A stretch of 64,000 nucleotides of DNA from Saccharopolyspora gloriosae (GTDB taxonomy: Bacteria > Actinomycetota > Actinomycetes > Mycobacteriales > Pseudonocardiaceae): NCBI RefSeq assembly GCF_014203325.1, contig NZ_JACHIV010000001.1, positions 993,501 through 1,057,500 of the forward strand, given 5' to 3'. Positions 42,724 to 52,301 of this stretch are shown here, piece after piece. Under the pieces are notes generated by a model, which searched no databases, was not told where the DNA came from, and was given only the letters and a program-made list of their open reading frames with translations. The stretch's first letter is position 1. Each line of letters opens with the position of its first letter. A program made the position numbers and the translations under genes.

Positions 42724-44040
42724 GTGACGACGAGCATCGAATCCACCGACGCCCGGCAGGCGGAGACCGCCGGCGACGAACTCCGCGACCAGGTGCGCGA
42801 CGCGGCTCGGGCCGCTCGGGACGCCGCCGCCGAACTGGCGCTGCTGCCGCGAGGCGCGAAGGACGCGCTGCTGCACGCGATGGCCGATGCGCTCGTCTCC
42901 CGCGCCCCGGAGATCTTGGCCGCCAACGAGCTCGACGTCGCGCGCGCGGAGGACAACGGCACCGCCGCCGGGTTGATCGACCGGCTGCGGCTGAGCACCG
43001 ACCGCGTCGAGGGGATCGCCGACGGGCTGCGCACCGTCGCCGGGTTGCCGGATCCGATCGGCGAGGTCGTGCGCGGCAACGTGCTCGCGAACGGCCTGCA
43101 GCTCCAGCAGGTCCGGGTGCCGCTGGGCGTCGTCGGCATCGTCTACGAAGGCCGTCCCAACGTGACCGTGGACGCCGCCGGGCTCACGCTGAAGTCCGGC
43201 AACGCCGTGCTGCTGCGCGGTTCCGCGTCGGCGGAGCAGTCGAACACCGCGCTGGTCGCGGTGCTCCGCGAAGTGCTCGTCGAGCACGAGCTGCCCGCCA
43301 CGGCCGTGCAGCTGCTGCCCAGCCACGACCGCGCCTCGGTGCGGCACCTGATCACCGCGCGCGGCCTGGTGGACGTCGTGATCCCCCGCGGCGGTGCGGG
43401 CCTGATCTCCACGGTCGTCGAGCAGTCCACGGTGCCGACGATCGAGACCGGGGTGGGTAACTGCCACGTGTACGTCGACGCGCACGCCGACGCGGACACC
43501 GCGCTGCGCATCCTGCTCAACTCCAAGGCGCGTCGCCCGAGCGTGTGCAACGCCGCGGAGACGCTGCTGGTGCACCGGGACGTCGCGGCCGAGTTCGTGC
43601 CGCGCGCGGTCGCCGAGCTGCGCGCCGCCGGGGTCACCGTGCACGGCGACGACGAGGTCGTCCGCCTCGGCGGTTCCGGCGTGGTCGCCGCCGAGGAGCA
43701 CGACTGGGACACCGAGTACGGCTCGCTGGACATCGCCGCCGCCGTCGTGGAGTCGCTGCCCGCGGCGGCCGAGCACATCCGCGCTCACGGATCCGGGCAC
43801 ACCGAGGCCATCGTGACCAGCGATGTCCGCGCCGCGCGCCAGTTCACCGCGCGGGTCGACTCGGCGGCGGTGATGGTCAACGCCTCCACGGCGTTCACCG
43901 ACGGAGCCGAGTTCGGCATGGGCGCCGAGATCGGCATCTCCACGCAGAAGCTGCACGCCCGCGGCCCGATGGGGCTGCCGGAGCTCACCTCCACGAAGTG
44001 GCTCGTGTTCGGCGACGGGCACGTGCGGCCCGCGGGCTGA
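42724..44040 (+). CDS. proA: Gamma-glutamyl phosphate reductase
   Basis: 438 aa. Second step of proline synthesis, reducing glutamyl-5-phosphate with NADPH. ALDH-type fold: [46 protein letters not shown] and the catalytic cysteine in [13 protein letters not shown]-terminal [27 protein letters not shown]. It has its own promoter with a -10 6 nt before the start, so it is not dependent on the obg-proB transcript. Confidence 0.97.
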   Translation: MTTSIESTDARQAETAGDELRDQVRDAARAARDAAAELALLPRGAKDALLHAMADALVSRAPEILAANELDVARAEDNGTAAGLIDRLRLSTDRVEGIADGLRTVAGLPDPIGEVVRGNVLANGLQLQQVRVPLGVVGIVYEGRPNVTVDAAGLTLKSGNAVLLRGSASAEQSNTALVAVLREVLVEHELPATAVQLLPSHDRASVRHLITARGLVDVVIPRGGAGLISTVVEQSTVPTIETGVGNCHVYVDAHADADTALRILLNSKARRPSVCNAAETLLVHRDVAAEFVPRAVAELRAAGVTVHGDDEVVRLGGSGVVAAEEHDWDTEYGSLDIAAAVVESLPAAAEHIRAHGSGHTEAIVTSDVRAARQFTARVDSAAVMVNASTAFTDGAEFGMGAEIGISTQKLHARGPMGLPELTSTKWLVFGDGHVRPAG

Positions 44041-44126
44041 GCGGCGGCGCGCGGGGCGTGTGATCAGTCACCGTCGCGCAGTTCGCCGGCGCTACCTGGG
44101 AGGTCGCTGGATTAGGCTGTGCAGTC

Positions 44127-44750
44127 ATGTCTCGTCGGCGCCGTATCGGGGTCATGGGTGGCACCTTCGACCCGATCCACCACGGTCACCTTGTGGCTGC
44201 CAGTGAAGTGCAGGCCCAGTTCGGCCTCGAACAAGTGATCTTCGTGCCGACCGGCCAGCCGTGGCAGAAGGGCCACGACGTGGTCAGCCCGGCCGAGGAC
44301 CGCTACCTGATGACGGTCATCGCCACGGCGTCGAACCCCCGGTTCCTGGTGAGCCGGGTCGACGTGGACCGCAGCGGCCCCACCTACACCGCCGACACCC
44401 TCAGCGACCTGCGCGCGCAGTACCCGGACGCCGAGCTGTACTTCATCACGGGCGCCGACGCGATGGAGCAGATCCTGTCCTGGCACCGGGTGGAGGAGCT
44501 GTTCGAGCTCGCGCACTTCATCGGCGTCACGCGTCCCGGCTATTCGCTCGACGACGCGCACCTGCCGCAGGGCTCGGTGTCGCTGGTGGAGATCCCGGCG
44601 ATGGCGATCTCCTCCACCGGCTGCCGGGAACGCGTGAACGCGGGCCTGCCCGTCTGGTACCTGGTTCCCGACGGGATCGTCCAGTACATCACCAAGCGCG
44701 GCCTCTACCGCGCCGAAGACGGCTCACCAGCACCGGAGTGGGGTCCGTGA
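44127..44750 (+). CDS. nadD: Nicotinate-nucleotide adenylyltransferase
   Basis: 207 aa. Forms deamido-NAD from nicotinate mononucleotide and [25 protein letters not shown] contains the GxFxPxHxGH motif; C-terminal [10 protein letters not shown] is the ISSTxxR signature. TAGGCT 8 nt before the ATG suggests a leaderless mRNA. Same order as in mycobacteria (nadD, rsfS, gpgP), except for the intervening GNAT gene on the other strand. Confidence 0.96.
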   Translation: MSRRRRIGVMGGTFDPIHHGHLVAASEVQAQFGLEQVIFVPTGQPWQKGHDVVSPAEDRYLMTVIATASNPRFLVSRVDVDRSGPTYTADTLSDLRAQYPDAELYFITGADAMEQILSWHRVEELFELAHFIGVTRPGYSLDDAHLPQGSVSLVEIPAMAISSTGCRERVNAGLPVWYLVPDGIVQYITKRGLYRAEDGSPAPEWGP

Positions 44751-44778
44751 GCGTCCGATAGGACCTCGATATCGCCGG

Positions 44779-45282
44779 TCAGGCGCCGCTGTCGAGGTCC
44801 AGTGCCATCAGGACGTCGTCGACGTAGTCGCCCTGCAGGAAGAGCTCGCCCCGCAGGGTTCCTTCGACCCGGTAGCCGTGCCGCTGGTACAGCGCCTGCG
44901 CGCGGGGGTTGGAGCCGAGCACCTTCAACGTGATCCGGCGTGCGCCGCGCGCGACGGATTCCTGCCGGATCGCGTGCAGCAACGCCGTCCCCACTCCGCG
45001 CCCTTGGTGTTCCGGGGCGACCGAACACCCGTAGATCAGTTGGACGTGGGCCGTGACCGAGCCGACCTTGGGCTGGGCGAGCGAGCTCGGGACCAATTTC
45101 GCGAAACCCAGCGGGTGCGCGTTCTCGACGGCCACGAGGACGTCCTCGGGGCGGACCGGCTCGGTGAAGGCGGGGGCGTCGAGCGGTGGTCGCGGGAACA
45201 CCGACGATTCCGGCGACCACGCGGTGTGCACGATTCGTGCGAGTTCTGGTTCGTCGTCCTGAACAGCCGTCCGCACTCGCAT
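44779..45282 (-). CDS. GNAT family N-acetyltransferase
   Basis: 167 aa from ATG 45282 (GAGAGGAG upstream). Acetyl-CoA site LIYGCSVAPEHQGRGVGTALLHAI (Q/R-x-x-G-x-G/A), then LKVLGSNPRAQALYQRHGYRVEGTLRGEL. Substrate unknown. It lies between nadD and rsfS on the opposite strand, an addition to the conserved order. Confidence 0.88.
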   Translation of the reverse strand: MRVRTAVQDDEPELARIVHTAWSPESSVFPRPPLDAPAFTEPVRPEDVLVAVENAHPLGFAKLVPSSLAQPKVGSVTAHVQLIYGCSVAPEHQGRGVGTALLHAIRQESVARGARRITLKVLGSNPRAQALYQRHGYRVEGTLRGELFLQGDYVDDVLMALDLDSGA

Positions 45283-45507
45283 CCGCCGACTCCTCTCGCT
45301 GACCTCACGTCCAGTTTCCTGTTCGGCGCAACCGATTATCGGGATCGACGGAAATCCGCTGCGGGTCTTCCGCGCCCGCGTCCCGGGGTCTCGGAACTCG
45401 TCGCAGTGGTCCACGTCCCGTGCGCACCCCGGTGGTCGTGGTGGGCGTGGTGGGGCTGGCTATCCTGGGGCGCGTGGGCGGAACCGTGCCCGCCTGAGAG
45501 GAGTGAC

Positions 45508-45900
45508 GTGGCAGCCACTGAGGAAGCCCGCAGGCTGGCCCTCGTCGCGGCGCAGGCCGCGGCGGACAAGAAGGCGAACGACCTCGTGCTGCTCGACGTC
45601 TCCGAGCAGCTGGTGATCACTGATTGCTTCGTGATCGCCTCGGCGCCGAACGAGCGCCAGGTCGACTCGATCGTCGAGGCCGTCGAGGAGAAGATGCGCG
45701 CCGCGGGCACCAAGCCGGTGCGCAGGGAAGGCGCCCGCGAGGGGCGCTGGGTGCTGCTCGACTTCGTCGAGGTCGTGGTGCACGTGCAGCACGCCGACGA
45801 GCGGTCCGTGTACGAGCTGGAGCGGTTGTGGAAGGACTGCCCGCGCATCGACTTCGTCGACAGCGCCGTTCCCGCTGAGCAGCAGGACGGCGTCGAGTGA
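45508..45900 (+). CDS. rsfS: Ribosome silencing factor RsfS
   Basis: 130 aa. Binds L14 on the 50S subunit and blocks subunit joining in starvation. VLLDVSEQLVITDCFVIASAPNERQVDSIVEAVEEKM, VRREGAREGRWVLLDFVEVVVHVQ and ERLWKDCPRIDF are canonical. GTG start with GAGAGGAG upstream; a promoter -10 TATCCT lies at 45461-45466. Its stop overlaps the next gene by 4 nt. Confidence 0.95.
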   Translation: MAATEEARRLALVAAQAAADKKANDLVLLDVSEQLVITDCFVIASAPNERQVDSIVEAVEEKMRAAGTKPVRREGAREGRWVLLDFVEVVVHVQHADERSVYELERLWKDCPRIDFVDSAVPAEQQDGVE

Positions 45901-46508
45901 GCTTGGATCGCCTGGTGCTGTGGCGCCACGGCGAGACGGACTACAACGCCGCCGGCCGCATCCAGGGGCACCTCGACACGTCGCTGACCGAGAACGGCAT
46001 CGCGCAGGCGCACCGCGCCGCCCCGGCGATCGCGGCGTTCGAACCGGAGGTCGCGGTCGGGTCGGACCTGCGGCGGGCGAGCGCGACCGCGGCGGCGTTC
46101 ACCGAGGTCTCCGGCATGCCGGTGCGGCAGGACAAGCGGCTGCGCGAGACCCATCTGGGCGAGTGGCAGGGCCTCAGCGGTGCCGAGGTCGAGCACGGCT
46201 GGCCGGGGTCGATGGCGGTGTGGCGATCCGATTCGACGTGGGCGCCGCCCGGTGGCGAGTCCCGCGTGGAGGTCGCCGAGCGCGCGTTCGAGGTCGTCGA
46301 CGAGCTCGACTCCGCTCATCGGGCGACCGCGCTGGTGTGCGCGCACGGTGGGCTGATCACCGGGTTGACGGCTCGGTTGCTGGAGTGGCCGGTGGAGATG
46401 TGGACCGGTCTCGGCGGGGTCTCGAACTGCCACTGGGTGGTGCTGACGCGGCACGCGGTCACCGGTCGGTGGCGGCTGACCACGTACAACGGCGGTATGC
46501 CTGCCTGA
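45897..46508 (+). CDS. gpgP: Histidine phosphatase, probable glucosyl-3-phosphoglycerate phosphatase
   Basis: 203 aa. RHG motif in LVLWRHGETDYNAAGRIQGHLD (phospho-histidine), second His in VCAHGGLITGLT, and TFTEVSGMPVRQDKRLRETHLGEWQG-type body. The mycobacterial gene in this exact position, after rsfS, encodes GpgP, which makes glucosylglycerate for methylglucose lipopolysaccharide. The name is given on that synteny; a generic phosphoglycerate-mutase-like phosphatase is the alternative. GTGA coupling with rsfS. Confidence 0.75.
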   Translation: MSLDRLVLWRHGETDYNAAGRIQGHLDTSLTENGIAQAHRAAPAIAAFEPEVAVGSDLRRASATAAAFTEVSGMPVRQDKRLRETHLGEWQGLSGAEVEHGWPGSMAVWRSDSTWAPPGGESRVEVAERAFEVVDELDSAHRATALVCAHGGLITGLTARLLEWPVEMWTGLGGVSNCHWVVLTRHAVTGRWRLTTYNGGMPA

Positions 46509-46562
46509 GCGCCTGGTCACCCTTGAGGGTGCGCGCGGCGGCCGGACCTTAGGGTTGCGCGC

Positions 46563-47423
46563 GTGTCCGTAGCCGTCGTCACCGATTCGACCGCGTACCT
46601 GCCGACCGGGTTCGCGCAGCGGCACGCGGTCCAGGTGGTTCCGCTGCACGTCAGCGTGCAGTCCGCCGAGCCTGTCCCGGAGCACGAGTTCGATTCGGGA
46701 CGGCTGCTGGCGGCGTGGGACCGCAAGCAGCGGGTGACGACCTCCGGCGCGAGCGTCGGCGAGTTCGCGGCGGCGTACCGGGAGGCGTTGTCCTCCGGTG
46801 CCGACGGAGTGGTCTCCATCCACCTGTCCCGCCGGCTGTCGGGCACCTGGGACGCCGCGCGGCTGGCGGCGAGGGAGGTCGACCCGGAACGGGTGCGCGT
46901 CGTCGATTCCCGTTCCGCCGCGATGGGGCTGGGTTTCGCCGCGTTGGGGGCGGCGGAGAGCGCCCGCTGCGGGGCGAGCCTGTCCGCGGTGGAGAGCCGG
47001 GCCGCGTTGATCGCGCAGCGGACCAGGACGTTGTTCTCCGTGCAGACCTTGGAGCACCTGCGCCGCGGTGGCCGGATCGGTGCCGCGGCGGCCGTGCTGG
47101 GCACGGCTCTGGCGATCAAACCGCTGCTGCACGTGCACGAGGGCCGGGTGGAGCTGCTGGAGAAGGTGCGCACCACGGCGCGCGCGCACGCCCGGCTGCT
47201 CGACCTGGTGTGCCGGTCCGCGGAGGAGGGGCCGGTGTCGGTGGCGATCCACCACTTGGCCGCTCCCGAATGGGCGGAGCGGCTCGCGGAGCAGTTGCGC
47301 AGGCACGCGTCGGCGGCGCTGGAATGCGTCGTGTCCGAGGTGGGGCCGGTGGTAGGGGCGCACATCGGCCCTGGAGCGCTGGGTGCGGTGGTGTTGCCGG
47401 GAGGCTGGCGGCCGACTGCTTGA
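46563..47423 (+). CDS. DegV family protein (fatty-acid-binding)
   Basis: 286 aa. VAVVTDSTAYLPTGFAQRHAVQVVPLHV, TSGASVGEFAAAY, VVSIHLSRRLSGTWDAA and VVDSRSAAMGLGF form the DegV/FakB fold that binds a fatty acyl chain. TLEHLRRGGRIGAAAAVLGTALAIKPLLHV is the usual second domain. No fatty acid kinase (FakA) is seen in the window. TAGGGT 7 nt before the GTG indicates a leaderless mRNA. Synteny with the mycobacterial block supports the call. Confidence 0.92.
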   Translation: MSVAVVTDSTAYLPTGFAQRHAVQVVPLHVSVQSAEPVPEHEFDSGRLLAAWDRKQRVTTSGASVGEFAAAYREALSSGADGVVSIHLSRRLSGTWDAARLAAREVDPERVRVVDSRSAAMGLGFAALGAAESARCGASLSAVESRAALIAQRTRTLFSVQTLEHLRRGGRIGAAAAVLGTALAIKPLLHVHEGRVELLEKVRTTARAHARLLDLVCRSAEEGPVSVAIHHLAAPEWAERLAEQLRRHASAALECVVSEVGPVVGAHIGPGALGAVVLPGGWRPTA

Positions 47424-47484
47424 TCCTGCGATTCACTCTGATGAATAGCGGATACATCTGCTTTCGAGTGAATTCGACGTCGAG

Positions 47485-47512
47485 TTGTCCACAGGTCATC
47501 GATTCATCCACA
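47485..47512. promoter_or_regulatory. Pair of DnaA-box-like sequences upstream of comEA
   Basis: TTGTCCACA (47485-47493) equals the Streptomyces DnaA-box consensus; TCATCCACA (47504-47512) is a weaker match 19 bp on. They lie in the 142-bp gap between the degV-family gene and comEA, after an ATTCACTC/GAGTGAAT hairpin (47431-47473). Confidence 0.45.
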
Positions 47513-47565
47513 GATTCTGACATTCGGTCTGGGCGCGGCCGGAACGGACTTCTAACGTCGATGGC

Positions 47566-48459
47566 ATGGCTGCTCCGACCCGCCTTCGTGGCGTTCTCCA
47601 CGATTCCCCCGAATCCGCGACCACCCCGCGAGCTCGCCTGCTCGCGCTGAAGCAGCAGGCCGATCGCGAGTCCCGAACCCAGGAACGGGATTCCCGCGAG
47701 CACGACGACACCGCGGTTCCGCTCGATTCCGGAATCGAGCACGATTCGCGCGCCGGCCCCGAATCCTCCGGACGGCATTGCGCCACGGCGGAACCGGACA
47801 CCCGGACGCGACGGGTGCTGCAGCGGTGGCTGCCCGAATCCGTGCTGGGGGCCAGGCTCGACCCCGGCCGCGCGGGACGGCTCGGCCTGCTGCTCGCGGC
47901 CGCGCTGGCGCTCATCATCGTCATCGTCACGACCTGGGTGGATCGCCCGGTTGCCGAACCCGCTCCAGGACCGCCGCTGCCCGTTCAACCGGCCCCGGCC
48001 GCCCCTGCACCACCCCCACCGCCGCCGGAATTGGTGATCAGCGTCGTCGGCGAGGTCGCTCGCCCCGGCCTCGTCACCGTGCGGCCCGGCGCCCGCGTGG
48101 CGGACGCGCTGGAAGCGGCGGGCGGTTCGAACGCGGGATCCGACATCACGGCGCTCAACCTGGCGCGGCGGCTGGCCGACGGCGAACAGCTCTACGTCGC
48201 CGTCCCGGTACCACCGGGCGCGAACACCGGGCAGGCCGAGTCGAGCCCCGGAACTGGGACGTCCTCGACGAAGGTCGACCTCAACACCGCTACTGAGGAG
48301 CAACTCGATGCGCTGCCCGGAGTCGGCAAGGTCATGGCGGAACGGATCGTGCAGTGGCGCACCGAGCACGGGCGCTTCGGCTCCATCGATCAGTTGCAGG
48401 ACGTCGACGGCATCGGGGAGACCCGATTGTCCAAGCTGCGCGAACTGGTCCAGGTGTGA
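47566..48459 (+). CDS. comEA: Competence-type DNA-binding protein ComEA
   Basis: 297 aa. A charged cytoplasmic N-terminus of about 100 residues, one membrane helix (LGLLLAAALALIIVIVTTW), a Pro-rich linker, an SLBB domain (LVISVVGEVARPGLVTVRPGARVADALEAAGG) and a C-terminal helix-hairpin-helix pair (VDLNTATEEQLDALPGVGKVMAERIVQWR...VDGIGETRLSKLREL) that binds double-stranded DNA. Receptor for DNA uptake in competent bacteria; its role in this group is unproven. Coupled to comEC by GTGA overlap. Confidence 0.93.
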   Translation: MAAPTRLRGVLHDSPESATTPRARLLALKQQADRESRTQERDSREHDDTAVPLDSGIEHDSRAGPESSGRHCATAEPDTRTRRVLQRWLPESVLGARLDPGRAGRLGLLLAAALALIIVIVTTWVDRPVAEPAPGPPLPVQPAPAAPAPPPPPPELVISVVGEVARPGLVTVRPGARVADALEAAGGSNAGSDITALNLARRLADGEQLYVAVPVPPGANTGQAESSPGTGTSSTKVDLNTATEEQLDALPGVGKVMAERIVQWRTEHGRFGSIDQLQDVDGIGETRLSKLRELVQV

Positions 48460-50825
48460 GGGCCACGTCCTTCCCGCACTCGGCTCTGCTCGACCTGCGG
48501 CTGGTTCCGGCGGCCCTCGTGACCTGGGCGGTGACGCTGGTCGGGCTGCTCGGCGGCTGGGTCCCGGCAGCGGTGCTCGCGTGCTCGTCGGCGGTGCTGC
48601 TGGTCGCGGCGTGGTCGGTGCGGGGCCGGGCGTGGCGCAACGGCCTGCTCGCCGTGCTGATCATCGCCGGGGTCGCCGCCGCGGGTGTGGCGGTGCGCGC
48701 CCACGCGGTCAGCGCGCACCCGCTGCGCGTCGCGGCACAGCAGGGCGAGCGGGTGACGCTGCGAGCCACGCTCGCGGAACCACCGCGTCCGCTGCAGGGC
48801 GCGTCCTACGGGGCGCGGCGTGCCCAGGACCGCTCCCTGGCGCACGTGCGGCTGAGCTCCGTCGACACCGGCGAGGGGAAGACCCGGGTCGGTGGCAGGG
48901 CGTTGCTGCTGGTGCCCACGGCGCAGTGGCGGACCTTGATCGCGGGCCAGGAGATGACGGTGACCGGGAGGGCGGTCCCACCGCGCGGCGGGGAACTGCT
49001 GGCGGCCGCGGTCCAGGTCAACCGGCCGCCGACCCAGGTGCTCCCGCCGCCCGGCTGGCAGCGGGTGGCGGAAGACCTCCGCGAAGGACTGCGGTCGACT
49101 TCGCGAGCGGTGCTGGGCCCGGCCGCCGCCGGACTGCTGCCCGGACTGGTCGTCGGCGACACCGGTCGGTTGCCACCGGAAGTCGTGGAGCAGTTCGACA
49201 CCGCGGGGCTGACCCACTTGATGGCCGTCTCGGGGGCGAACCTCGCCATCGTGTGCGGAGCGGTGCTGCTGGTGCTGCGGCTGGCCGGGGCGGGACCGGT
49301 GCCGTCCTCGGTGGGCGCCGGGCTGGCGATGGCCGGATTCGTGGTGCTGGCCGGACCGGAGCCGAGCGTGCTGCGGGCGGCCGTGATGGGCGCGATCACG
49401 CTGTTCGCGCTGGCGCTGGGACGGGAGCGATCGGCGTTGCCGACCTTGTCGGCCAGCGTCATCGGCCTGTTGCTGCTCGCCCCGGGCTTGGCGACCACGG
49501 TGGGCTTCGCGCTGTCGGTGGCGGCGACGGCCGGGCTGGTCCTGCTGGCACCGGTGTGGGCGGGTGCGATGCACGCCAGGGGAGTGCCGGTCGGGATCGC
49601 CGAGTCGCTGGCGGTGCCCGCGGCGGCGCACCTGGTCACGGCCCCGCTGGTGGCGGCGATCTCCGGGGAGGTCAGCCTCGTCGCGGTGGCGGCGAACCTG
49701 CTCGCCGGGCCGCTCGTCGCGCCCGCGACCGTGCTGGGCGTCGCGGCCACCGTGCTGGCTCCGATCTCCGCTGCGCTGGCCGCCGCGCTGGTGTGGCTGG
49801 CGGGGCCGGAGCTGGAGTGGGTGCTCGCCGTGGCGCGGCACGCGTCGGCGGTGCCGGGCGCCTCGTTCGGCTGGCCCTCGGGAGTGCTGGGCGGGGCGTT
49901 GCTGGCGGTGCTCTCGGTGATCGCCCTGATCGTGCTGCGCGGTCGCATCGCCCGGCTGGTGCTGGCGAGCGTGGTGCTGATCGTCGTGGTGGTGGTGATC
50001 CCGATCCGGCACCAGGTGGCGCCGTGGCCGGTGCCGGGCTGGGCCGTGGTGGCCTGCGACGTCGGCCAGGGCGACGGCCTGGTGCTGTCCACCGGGCGCG
50101 ATCGCGAAGCTGTCGTCATCGACACCGGGCCGGATCCGGTGCTGATGGCCGAATGCCTGCGGCGGCTGCGGATTCGCAGCGTGCCGCTGGTGCTGCTGAC
50201 CCACCTGCACGCCGATCACGTCAGCGGGCTCCCGGCGGTGCTGTCCGGCCGGGAGGTGGGCTCGGTCGCCGTCGGGCCGCTGAACGAACCCGCGTGGGCG
50301 GCGCAGGAAGTGCGGGCGACCGCTCGCGCGCACGGGGCTCACGTGCTCCCGCTGCACGCGGGGCAGCGGCTGCGCTGGCCGGGGCTGGTGCTCGACGTGC
50401 TCGGCCCGAGGGGCGAGTTGGCGCGGACCACGTCGGCCGACGACGCCAACGACGCCTCGTTGGTGGTCAAGGCGACGACTCCGGCCGGTCGCGTGCTGCT
50501 CACCGGGGATGTCGAACTGCCGGGCCAGTCCGAACTGCTGGCGGCGGGGGTCGATCTCCGCGCGGAGGTGCTCAAGGTGCCGCACCACGGTTCGCGCTAC
50601 ACGTCGCCCGCGCTGCTCGCGGCGGTGCGGCCGCGGGTCGCCGTGATCAGCGTCGGCGCGGGCAACGACTACGGCCACCCCAGCCCGTTGATCCTGGGCG
50701 CCCTGACCAGGATGGGCGTGCGGATCCAGCGGACCGACCAGTCCGGGGACATCGCCATCGCCGCCGAGGGCGACGGCCGCGCGGTGGTCGAACGAGGAGA
50801 TCCGGTGCGGCCGGACGAGAACTGA
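48456..50825 (+). CDS. comEC: DNA-uptake channel protein ComEC/Rec2
   Basis: 789 aa from GTG 48456 inside the comEA stop. Many membrane helices; competence domain LLPGLVVGDTGRLPPEVVEQFDTAGLTHLMAVSGANLAIV. The C-terminal metallo-beta-lactamase-like domain has LLTHLHADHVSGLPAVL and VPHHGSRYTSPALL, thought to degrade one incoming strand. Full length and apparently intact. No type IV pilus genes appear in the window. Confidence 0.94.
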   Translation: MRATSFPHSALLDLRLVPAALVTWAVTLVGLLGGWVPAAVLACSSAVLLVAAWSVRGRAWRNGLLAVLIIAGVAAAGVAVRAHAVSAHPLRVAAQQGERVTLRATLAEPPRPLQGASYGARRAQDRSLAHVRLSSVDTGEGKTRVGGRALLLVPTAQWRTLIAGQEMTVTGRAVPPRGGELLAAAVQVNRPPTQVLPPPGWQRVAEDLREGLRSTSRAVLGPAAAGLLPGLVVGDTGRLPPEVVEQFDTAGLTHLMAVSGANLAIVCGAVLLVLRLAGAGPVPSSVGAGLAMAGFVVLAGPEPSVLRAAVMGAITLFALALGRERSALPTLSASVIGLLLLAPGLATTVGFALSVAATAGLVLLAPVWAGAMHARGVPVGIAESLAVPAAAHLVTAPLVAAISGEVSLVAVAANLLAGPLVAPATVLGVAATVLAPISAALAAALVWLAGPELEWVLAVARHASAVPGASFGWPSGVLGGALLAVLSVIALIVLRGRIARLVLASVVLIVVVVVIPIRHQVAPWPVPGWAVVACDVGQGDGLVLSTGRDREAVVIDTGPDPVLMAECLRRLRIRSVPLVLLTHLHADHVSGLPAVLSGREVGSVAVGPLNEPAWAAQEVRATARAHGAHVLPLHAGQRLRWPGLVLDVLGPRGELARTTSADDANDASLVVKATTPAGRVLLTGDVELPGQSELLAAGVDLRAEVLKVPHHGSRYTSPALLAAVRPRVAVISVGAGNDYGHPSPLILGALTRMGVRIQRTDQSGDIAIAAEGDGRAVVERGDPVRPDEN

Positions 50826-50829
50826 CCGG

Positions 50830-50847
50830 GGTGGTACGCGCACCACC
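50830..50847. terminator. Bidirectional hairpin between comEC and the flavoprotein gene
   Basis: GGTGGT (50830-50835) pairs with ACCACC (50842-50847) between convergent stops at 50825 and 50880. Short stem. Confidence 0.4.
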
Positions 50848-50879
50848 GTCACGGCCCACGAATCAGGTGGCCCGCCGAC

Positions 50880-52103
50880 TCACCAGAAGCGCAAGATTCG
50901 AAGCACGGTGGAAGCGTGGATCCGGCCGAAGCCGAACAGCATCTCCACCCCGTCCGCCAACATGCGCGGGTCGTGTCGCGCGGTCCGCAGCAGTGCGGAT
51001 GCCCACCGCGGGTTGCGCAGTAGCCGCTGCGAAACGAGGGAGGAGACGAAGTGGGCCCGGTAGCGTCGGCGGAAGTCCGCCTCGAAGCCGGTCAGCGCCG
51101 CAGCAAGCGCGGCTCCGTCGTCGAGGCTCGGCGGTAGGGCCTCGACGAGGCGTTCGGCCGCGGAGACCGCATAGGCGATGCCTTCGCCGCTCACCGGGTT
51201 GATCATCGACGCGGCGTCGCCGATCAGAACCGCTCGAGGATGCGCCATCTTCGCCAGGCCGCCGACGTGCGGGAGGTGGTAGGCGCGTTGATCATGGAGC
51301 TCGCCGAGTTCGATCCCACGCGCCCGCACGCTGTCGGCGAACGTCGACGTGAGCGCCTTGATGTCGTCGCCGCGGTCTTGCATGCTCTTGAGCGAGCCGA
51401 CGATACCGATGTTGACCAGGCCGTTGGTGAGCGGGAACAGCCAAGCGTAGTGCGGTAGCAAGTCCGCGCGGAATTCGAACAGCAGTCGTGGCCCGATTTT
51501 GCCGCCGGGTTGAAAATCTCCACTCTCGGCGTACGCGCGGCTCGCCAGGCCCCGATGTTTCTTGGCTCTGGCCGAATCGGTTTCCGAGGACAGTTCTTTC
51601 CGGATCGCCGAGTGTGCCCCGTCGGAGCCCACCACCAATCGAGCGTTGATCGAACGTAATGTCCCGTCGGCGGCTCGCAGCCGGACTTCCCGCGTGCTCG
51701 GGCCGTCGACCATGGACAGGTAACGCATGCCCGTGAAGTCCGCGGCTCCGGCTCGCATGGCCGCGCGCACCAGCCGATCGTCCAGCTCCAGCCGGGAGAT
51801 GACGTGGCCGTGGGCCACACGCCCGTCGTCGCGGGAGATGGCGCTGTGCAGCTGCTCGCCGGCCGGCCCGAAGATCGTGACATCGTTGATCGGCGTGCGG
51901 TCGGCGAAAACGTTCCCGAGGCCGAGGCGGTGAATGACTTCGACCGCGCCAGGGCCGACCCCGTCCCCGCACGTCTTATCCCGGGGAAAGGTGGCCCGGT
52001 CCACCAACGCGACGCGCAGGCCTCGCCGCGCTGCGGAATATGCTGCGACGGATCCGGCCGGACCGGCGCCGACGACGACGATATCGAACGATTCCTGCGT
52101 CAT
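50880..52103 (-). CDS. Geranylgeranyl reductase family FAD-dependent oxidoreductase
   Basis: 407 aa. FAD-binding GxGxxG in FDIVVVGAGPAGSVAAYSAARRGLRVALVD, then FPRDKTCGDGVGP, the DG motif GSDGAHSAIRKEL and the GD motif AVLIGDAASMINPVSGEGIAYAVSAAERL. The family reduces isoprenoid double bonds, for instance in menaquinone side chains (MenJ) or lipids; the substrate here is unknown. ATG 52103 has only weak ribosome-binding sequence. The surrounding sequence (51.4-52.2 kb) is noticeably richer in A/T than its neighbours, a mild hint of transfer. Confidence 0.85.
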   Translation of the reverse strand: MTQESFDIVVVGAGPAGSVAAYSAARRGLRVALVDRATFPRDKTCGDGVGPGAVEVIHRLGLGNVFADRTPINDVTIFGPAGEQLHSAISRDDGRVAHGHVISRLELDDRLVRAAMRAGAADFTGMRYLSMVDGPSTREVRLRAADGTLRSINARLVVGSDGAHSAIRKELSSETDSARAKKHRGLASRAYAESGDFQPGGKIGPRLLFEFRADLLPHYAWLFPLTNGLVNIGIVGSLKSMQDRGDDIKALTSTFADSVRARGIELGELHDQRAYHLPHVGGLAKMAHPRAVLIGDAASMINPVSGEGIAYAVSAAERLVEALPPSLDDGAALAAALTGFEADFRRRYRAHFVSSLVSQRLLRNPRWASALLRTARHDPRMLADGVEMLFGFGRIHASTVLRILRFW

Positions 52104-52264
52104 GCGGCGCAGTGTCGCACGCTTCGCGGAAGGGTGGTGCTTTGTCGAATTGCTCGAACCGGGTCGTGTCAATTCCGGTCATCGGCGAAATGTTCCAACT
52201 CGCAATTGTGGAATTCGCTGAGGAGAAATTCGGCTGGTGAACGGTGACCGGAGCCGTCCCAGCA

Positions 52265-52294
52265 CCGTGGGCCGCGGCGCACCGCGGCCCACGG
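52265..52294 (-). terminator. thrC terminator hairpin
   Basis: A perfect 13-bp stem (52265-52277 with 52282-52294), CGCA loop, just beyond the thrC stop on the minus strand. Confidence 0.8.
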
Positions 52295-52301
52295 GGGACG
52301 A

